Below are positions 59,427-64,000 of a stretch of 64,000 nucleotides of DNA, piece after piece. Made by a program: the position numbers and the translations under genes. The number at the start of each line of letters is the position of its first letter. The first letter of the stretch is position 1. The notes below the pieces were generated by a model, which had not been told where the DNA came from, ran no database searches, and saw only the letters and a program-made list of their open reading frames with translations. Origin of the DNA: UBA12545 sp051024685 (GTDB lineage Bacteria; Bacillota; DSM-521; Neomoorellales; Neomoorellaceae); assembly GCA_051024685.1 (NCBI GenBank), contig JAZHPA010000011.1, forward strand, positions 5,811 to 69,810. Reading direction: 5' to 3'.

Positions 59427-60518
59427 ATGGCGGAAGTAAGTTTTGAAAAGGTTTGCAAGACCTTCGGCAGCACCCAAGTTATAAAAGAATTTACGCTACA
59501 CGTAAAGGATCACGAGTTTCTGGTATTGGTAGGCCCCTCAGGCTGCGGAAAGTCTACTGTGCTACGCATGCTTGCAGGGTTGGAGGATGTGACTTCGGGC
59601 ACCATAAGCATTAACAAAAGGATCGTCAATGATTTGCCGCCCAAGGATAGGGATATAGCCATGGTATTCCAGAACTATGCCCTGTATCCTCACATGAACG
59701 TTTATGACAATATGGCATTTGCACTGAAGATGCGCAAGTTTAGGCGCGAAGAAATTGATCGGAGGGTAAAGGAAACGGCTAAAATCCTAGATATTGCTGA
59801 TTATTTGTGGAGACTGCCCCGTGAACTCTCTGGAGGCCAGCGCCAAAGGGTAGCTTTGGGGAGAGCTATTGTCCGCGAGCCGGCGGTTTTCCTGATGGAC
59901 GAACCGCTAAGCAACCTGGATGCAAAATTGAGGGTGCAGATGCGGGCAGAGTTGACTCGATTGCACCAGCGCCTGCAAACGACTACCATTTACGTTACCC
60001 ATGATCAGACAGAAGCCATGACACTTGGACACAGGGTCGTAGTCATGTGCAATGGAGAGATCCAGCAGGTGGGTACGCCGCGTGATATCTATGACCGGCC
60101 AGTAAACATGTTTGTTGCCAGTTTCGTGGGTAGTCCACCGATGAACTTTATTCAAGGCCGAGTGATACGTGAGAGCGAGGATAAGGTGTTTTTTAGGGCT
60201 GAGGGATTTCAACTTTCATTAGCCTCCGGAGTTGACCAAACCTTGCTTAACTATGTAGGACGGGAGCTCGTCCTTGGGATTCGGCCGGAACATATTCGTG
60301 TGGATGTAGCGGGAATCGGAGATTTGGAGGGGGTGATAGAAATAGTGGAAGAGCTCGGTAGCGAGACATACCTTCATCTGCGTATTGGTGCCCATACGGT
60401 AATTTGCCGAGAAACCCGTAACCTTAATTATCAAGTGGGAGATATGGTAAGGATCTCAATTGACAAGGAAAGGCTACACTATTTTGAACTGCCGACGGGT
60501 AAAGCTTTGGGGAGGTGA
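59427..60518 (+). CDS. ugpC: ABC sugar importer ATPase (MsmK/UgpC type)
   Basis: A 363-residue ATP-binding subunit: Walker A GPSGCGKST near 36-44, ABC signature LSGGQRQR near 135, Walker B VFLMDEP and the H-loop THDQTEA; residues ~245-363 are the TOBE/MalK-type regulatory domain. It powers the permease pair at 61991-63730. Confidence 0.92.
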   Translation: MAEVSFEKVCKTFGSTQVIKEFTLHVKDHEFLVLVGPSGCGKSTVLRMLAGLEDVTSGTISINKRIVNDLPPKDRDIAMVFQNYALYPHMNVYDNMAFALKMRKFRREEIDRRVKETAKILDIADYLWRLPRELSGGQRQRVALGRAIVREPAVFLMDEPLSNLDAKLRVQMRAELTRLHQRLQTTTIYVTHDQTEAMTLGHRVVVMCNGEIQQVGTPRDIYDRPVNMFVASFVGSPPMNFIQGRVIRESEDKVFFRAEGFQLSLASGVDQTLLNYVGRELVLGIRPEHIRVDVAGIGDLEGVIEIVEELGSETYLHLRIGAHTVICRETRNLNYQVGDMVRISIDKERLHYFELPTGKALGR

Positions 60519-60655
60519 TGTGAAAGGATAGCTAGTTCTTTGTGAGCTTTGTCAGCGGTAAGGTAAAGAGATTATTGAGATGACTTGTTTTTGTGGAAGG
60601 CTTTCTTACTAAGGGAAGTTTTAGGAACAGATTATTTTCGATGGGGGTAAGAGTT

Positions 60656-61936
60656 ATGAAAAGAATTTGGTCATTGCTAACGCTGCTGGTGGTTTGCGCG
60701 TTAGTAGTCGCGGGCTGTGGGAAGGGGCAAGGGGGTAACATAGCGAATAACGACAACGCGGGTCAGAAAGCAAAGCTGACTATCTGGGTATACAGCGAGT
60801 TTGCCAAGGATGTTGCGTCCTCACCTATTAAAAAGGCCACAGACCAGTTTGTTGCCAATAACCCAGGCGTGGAGATTGAGATAGTTCCCGTACCTTATGG
60901 GTCATCCTCCTATCGTGACAAGTTCGTCCAGGCGGCTAACGGGGGAGGAGGCCCGGACATAATTCTAGCCGACAACATATGGGTACCGCAGTTTGCTGCT
61001 ATGGGGTTAATCCAGCCCCTAACCGATATGCTGGGGGCCAAAAAAGATGAATTTTTCCCGGCGACTATAGCTGCAGCTACCTTTAACAATGAGATTTACG
61101 GGGTTCCCTTTCATACCGACATAATGGCCCTTTTTTACAATAAAGATGCCTTCAAGGCAGCCGGCATAAACGAGCCCCCCCGTAACTGGGATGAATTCAG
61201 GACGGCAGCCATCAAACTTACCAAAGATGGAAAGTATGGGTATGGTCTAATGGCCGGCTGGGGTGGTAGCTTTGAATGGCTGCCTTGGCTATGGCAAAAT
61301 GGCGGTGACATTATTGATAGCACCGGTAAAAGGATTATATTCAACAATGAGGCAGGGCAGGAGGCAACTGAGTTTTTCTTTAATTTGCTCACCCGGGATA
61401 AGGTAATGCCCGATGCGGCGAAGACTTGGAAGTCTTGGGACGAATTGACTGCCGGCTTTGCCAACCAGACGGTAGCCATGGTGCAGGGTATGGATGTCAT
61501 GTATCAAAAGCTCAAAGCCATGAATGTTGGTTTTGAGTGGGGAGTTGCCCCTCTTCCTGAGCGCAAGACGAAAGCCACCACTCTAGGTGGGGGACACTGG
61601 GTTATAAACAAGAATTGCAAACAACCTGAGCTGGCTTACAAATGGATCGATTTCATTACGTCTAGCGAGAACATATGGATCCTGGATGAATACAGCCGAA
61701 CCTCTGCTCGGAAAGACGCTGACAAGCTCCAGAAGATTCTTCAAGAGCCCAACAAGAAGGTTTTCTACGAGTCCTTGGCTTTTGCCCGGCCTCGGCCCAC
61801 TATTCCTGAATGGACCCAAATTGATTATGATACTATTCAACCTGAATTCATGAAAGTAATCCAAGGTACCATTTCACCGAAGGAAGCCTTGGAAAATGCC
61901 GCCAAGAAATCCCAGGAGATTTTGGAAGGGAAATAA
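60656..61936 (+). CDS. extracellular sugar-binding lipoprotein
   Basis: A 426-residue family 1 solute-binding protein. The signal peptide ends in the lipobox VAGC with lipidated Cys21, then a Gly/Asn-rich linker; PDIILADNIWVPQFAAMG and YGVPFHTDIMALFYNK are typical ligand-cleft segments. ATG at 60656 follows GGGGGTAAG. It captures the sugar outside the membrane for the importer. Confidence 0.92.
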   Translation: MKRIWSLLTLLVVCALVVAGCGKGQGGNIANNDNAGQKAKLTIWVYSEFAKDVASSPIKKATDQFVANNPGVEIEIVPVPYGSSSYRDKFVQAANGGGGPDIILADNIWVPQFAAMGLIQPLTDMLGAKKDEFFPATIAAATFNNEIYGVPFHTDIMALFYNKDAFKAAGINEPPRNWDEFRTAAIKLTKDGKYGYGLMAGWGGSFEWLPWLWQNGGDIIDSTGKRIIFNNEAGQEATEFFFNLLTRDKVMPDAAKTWKSWDELTAGFANQTVAMVQGMDVMYQKLKAMNVGFEWGVAPLPERKTKATTLGGGHWVINKNCKQPELAYKWIDFITSSENIWILDEYSRTSARKDADKLQKILQEPNKKVFYESLAFARPRPTIPEWTQIDYDTIQPEFMKVIQGTISPKEALENAAKKSQEILEGK

Positions 61937-61944
61937 ATTGAATT

Positions 61945-61974
61945 GCTAGGGGCCCCTTGAAAGGGGCCCCTAGC
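61945..61974 (+). promoter_or_regulatory. strong hairpin between binding protein and permease genes
   Basis: GCTAGGGGCCCCTT (61945-61958) and AAGGGGCCCCTAGC (61961-61974) form a perfect 14 bp stem with almost no loop, and only A follows on the plus strand, so it is not a good terminator in this direction. In ABC sugar operons such hairpins protect the binding-protein mRNA and lower permease expression. Confidence 0.65.
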
Positions 61975-61990
61975 AAAAAGGATGGTTCAG

Positions 61991-62893
61991 ATGTCTAATC
62001 CGAGTTCCATTGGTACATGGCGCCAGAAGGAAAAGTGGCAAGGTATATTCCTGGCAAGCCCGGCACTCTTCATGTTGTTAGTGGTTATTATTTATCCCCT
62101 TGGCTTGAATATCAAAATGAGTTTTCACAAGATATTGCTGATGCGGCCGTACTTAGGGACACCCTTCATTGGGCTGGAAAACTACGTAGACGTTTTCCAT
62201 GATCCCGTATTCTGGCGAGCAACTCTTCAGTCCATAATTTGGACAGTCAGTTCAGTTACTCTCCAAGTTCTTATTGGTCTTGTAGCCGCCCTGATTTTGA
62301 ATATGCCCTTTAGAGGGAGGGATTTATGCCGCGGTCTGATGTTGATACCGTGGGTAACACCTGGGGTTGTAGCGGCGCTAGTTTGGCGGTGGATGTATGA
62401 TGCTCAATTTGGAATTTTTAACTGGTGGGCAGTGAAGTTAGGAGTGGTTGACCAGCCGGTAGCTTGGTTAGGAGAATATAATACGGCATTGGCGGCGGTA
62501 ATATTACAACATGCTTGGAAAAATATGCCCTTTGCAATGGTGATGATCTTGGCTGCCCTGCAGGTTATTCCCTCGGAGTTATATGAAGCTGCCAAGGTAG
62601 ATGGGGCCAATAGGTGGCAAACCTTTAGATGTATAACCTGGCCGGCGATTAAACCCACAGTAACCTTAACTGTGCTGCTAAGCAGTATCTGGGCATTTAA
62701 CAATTTTGAGAGTATCTGGCTTATGACTGAGGGAGGTCCTGCTCACGCTAGCGAAACATTAACTACCTTGGTTTATAAAGCGGCCTTCCAGGCCTATAAC
62801 CTTGGTGAGGCGGCAAGCATATCCGTGGTAATGTTTCTAATGCTCCTCAGTCTGGTTATTCTGTATGGTAGACAGGTGCTAAGGAAGGGGTGA
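61991..62893 (+). CDS. ABC sugar permease, MalF/UgpA type
   Basis: A 300-residue permease with six hydrophobic helices and the cytoplasmic EAA loop (YEAAKVDGANRWQTFRCITWP) that docks to the ATPase. ATG at 61991 is preferred to 61982, having AAGGATGG upstream. Pairs with the next gene. Confidence 0.9.
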   Translation: MSNPSSIGTWRQKEKWQGIFLASPALFMLLVVIIYPLGLNIKMSFHKILLMRPYLGTPFIGLENYVDVFHDPVFWRATLQSIIWTVSSVTLQVLIGLVAALILNMPFRGRDLCRGLMLIPWVTPGVVAALVWRWMYDAQFGIFNWWAVKLGVVDQPVAWLGEYNTALAAVILQHAWKNMPFAMVMILAALQVIPSELYEAAKVDGANRWQTFRCITWPAIKPTVTLTVLLSSIWAFNNFESIWLMTEGGPAHASETLTTLVYKAAFQAYNLGEAASISVVMFLMLLSLVILYGRQVLRKG

Positions 62894-62899
62894 ACTTGG

Positions 62900-63730
62900 A
62901 TGCGTTACCGCCAGTGGATGATTATCGGCACTTATGGTTTCTTGACTTTCTTGCTTACTATTGCCATTTTTCCTTTTTTCTGGATGATATCAACCTCCTT
63001 GAAGGATAGTGCAAGTGTTATAACCTATCCCCCGAGTCTATGGCCCCGCCTTGTGTACTGGAGGTCTTACTGGGAAGTTTTAACTACGGCCGGCTTTGCC
63101 AATTATTTTCTTAACAGCCTCAAGGTGGCTGCCTTAACCACGATCATTACTATAGTATTAGCTACATGCGCCGGTCTCGGTTTTGCGAGATTTAAGTTAC
63201 CCTTCGGTCGGCAGTTGCAGACCCTCGTACTTGTAAGCCAGTTATTTCCATTGGTGTTATTGGTTACGCCGTACTACACGATAATGAAAAAATTGGGCAT
63301 TTTAAACACCCATCTTTGTCTCATATTGGCTTACATTTCTTTTGTCCTTCCCTTCAGTATATGGATGCTCGCCAACTATTTCAAGGAAATTCCAGAAGAG
63401 ATTGTAGAGGCTGCCATGGTGGATGGCTGCACCCGGCTTACTGCACTTACAAGAATAGTGCTGCCTTTATCGGCTCCTGGTATCGTTGCCACTACCATAA
63501 ATGCTTTTATCCTCGCATGGAATGAATTCCTTTTTGCACAAACCTTTATTGATTCTCCAGCGCTTAGGACCTTGCCGATTGGCCTAAGGTCGTTTATTGG
63601 CCAATACAATACCCAGTGGAACCTGTTGATGGCGGGTGCAGTAATAAGCACGGTGCCAGTAGTAATATTATTTGTTCTCTTACAGCGTTATCTAATTGCC
63701 GGTTTGACGGCTGGGTCCGTAAAGGGATAA
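62900..63730 (+). CDS. ABC sugar permease, MalG/UgpE type
   Basis: A 276-residue permease with six helices and an EAA loop (VEAAMVDGCTRLTALTRIVLP) near residue 175-195. AAGGAAGGGG precedes its ATG, 6 bp after the partner gene. Last gene of the operon. Confidence 0.9.
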   Translation: MRYRQWMIIGTYGFLTFLLTIAIFPFFWMISTSLKDSASVITYPPSLWPRLVYWRSYWEVLTTAGFANYFLNSLKVAALTTIITIVLATCAGLGFARFKLPFGRQLQTLVLVSQLFPLVLLVTPYYTIMKKLGILNTHLCLILAYISFVLPFSIWMLANYFKEIPEEIVEAAMVDGCTRLTALTRIVLPLSAPGIVATTINAFILAWNEFLFAQTFIDSPALRTLPIGLRSFIGQYNTQWNLLMAGAVISTVPVVILFVLLQRYLIAGLTAGSVKG

Positions 63731-63925
63731 AGCGTTTTGTTCTTGTTGAAGATTTCCTTGTTAGAGGGGAGAGTACCTTTGTCTACCTTAAGGATTAATG
63801 AACACCTATTTTGGGGAGCTACCAACCGGGGCGAAAGATAATAATTTTCTATAACGACCCGCCTTCGGAAGCTTATGAGGGAGAGCCGGCGTGTAGTGTG
63901 TTGGGGCCGATTGCACACCAATTGG

Positions 63926-64000
63926 CTGAGTTATCCCCACTTTTTGCAGGGCAGGCCTGCTTGGGCTTGGAAGCGAGCGACTAAACCTGAGCGGTAGCCA
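63926..64000. mobile_element. MITE-like palindromic element, copy 4 (inverted, cut by window edge)
   Basis: The last 75 bp start CTGAGTTATCCCC and, read in reverse complement, match the right end of copy 1 with a single mismatch. So the element is inverted relative to copies 1 and 2 and continues beyond the window. The preceding 9 bp, ACCAATTGG (63917-63925), should recur at its far end. The 63731-63925 gap holds no recognisable gene. Confidence 0.8.

Noticed and set aside
1..64000. CRISPR arrays, tRNA or rRNA genes
   Set aside because: Intergenic regions were read for spaced direct repeats and cloverleaf motifs (GGTTCRANYCC-type arms); none was convincing.

Overview
The window reads as chromosome of an anaerobic, moderately GC-rich Gram-positive bacterium, most like the Moorellaceae (Moorella/Thermanaeromonas type). 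The support is strong AGGAGG ribosome sites with many GTG and TTG starts, TTGACA/TATAAT promoters, GatCAB in place of a glutaminyl-tRNA synthetase, labile-selenium cofactor genes (yqeB, yqeC), a tungsten-type aldehyde:ferredoxin oxidoreductase, B12-dependent methylmalonyl-CoA metabolism and a sodium-pumping decarboxylase. The lineage is inferred from gene content only. No rRNA, tRNA or CRISPR array was seen.

Layout. 0-4 kb is a copper locus: a P-type ATPase (copA), a small DUF2933-type membrane protein, and three promoters carrying the same CsoR-like palindrome; csoR itself is not in the window. 4.9-8.6 kb (minus strand) is a tightly packed sulfur-assimilation operon: small siroheme-type sulfite reductase, TusA, a MoaD/ThiS-MoeB fusion, cysteine synthase and a JAMM metalloprotease. 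8.9-16.7 kb (plus) holds gatCAB, a HAD phosphatase, and maturation genes for selenium-dependent molybdenum hydroxylases (two XdhC-type ORFs, an XRE-cupin regulator, a YqeC-MocA fusion, YqeB).

17-36 kb is a methylmalonyl-CoA block: two DUF3870 paralogues flanking a dead transposase, CoA-transferase, both mutase subunits, MeaB, epimerase, the carboxyltransferase/biotin carrier/beta/small subunits of a sodium-pumping methylmalonyl-CoA decarboxylase, a CaiB-type CoA-transferase, a MatC-like dicarboxylate carrier, coaD, an MBL hydrolase, cob(I)alamin adenosyltransferase, a decayed succinate dehydrogenase iron-sulfur gene, two-subunit fumarase and malic enzyme. Together these link pyruvate, malate, fumarate, (succinate), methylmalonyl-CoA and propionyl-CoA.

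36.5-44 kb holds pgpA and a purine/pyrimidine-type degradation group (PLP lyase, fused 2Fe-2S/molybdenum hydroxylase, threonine-synthase-like enzyme, dihydropyrimidinase), the likely client of the YqeB/YqeC/MocA machinery. 44-48 kb has an EamA transporter, a broken phosphofructokinase copy, acylphosphatase, an intact phosphofructokinase and an NlpC/P60 hydrolase.

48.3-63.7 kb is one long co-directional operon and the most unusual part: an aldehyde ferredoxin oxidoreductase and a MoaD/ThiS-like protein head a sugar pathway made of a GH31 glycosidase, a class II aldolase, a PfkB kinase, a ROK regulator, an M24-fold protein lacking metal ligands, a fucose/arabinose-isomerase-like protein, an enolase-superfamily enzyme and a complete ABC sugar importer. 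I infer import, hydrolysis, isomerisation, phosphorylation, aldol cleavage and ferredoxin-linked oxidation of the released aldehyde.

A family of near-palindromic ~264 bp elements (four copies, two with perfect 9 bp target duplications) sits at gene ends and is interpreted as a MITE.
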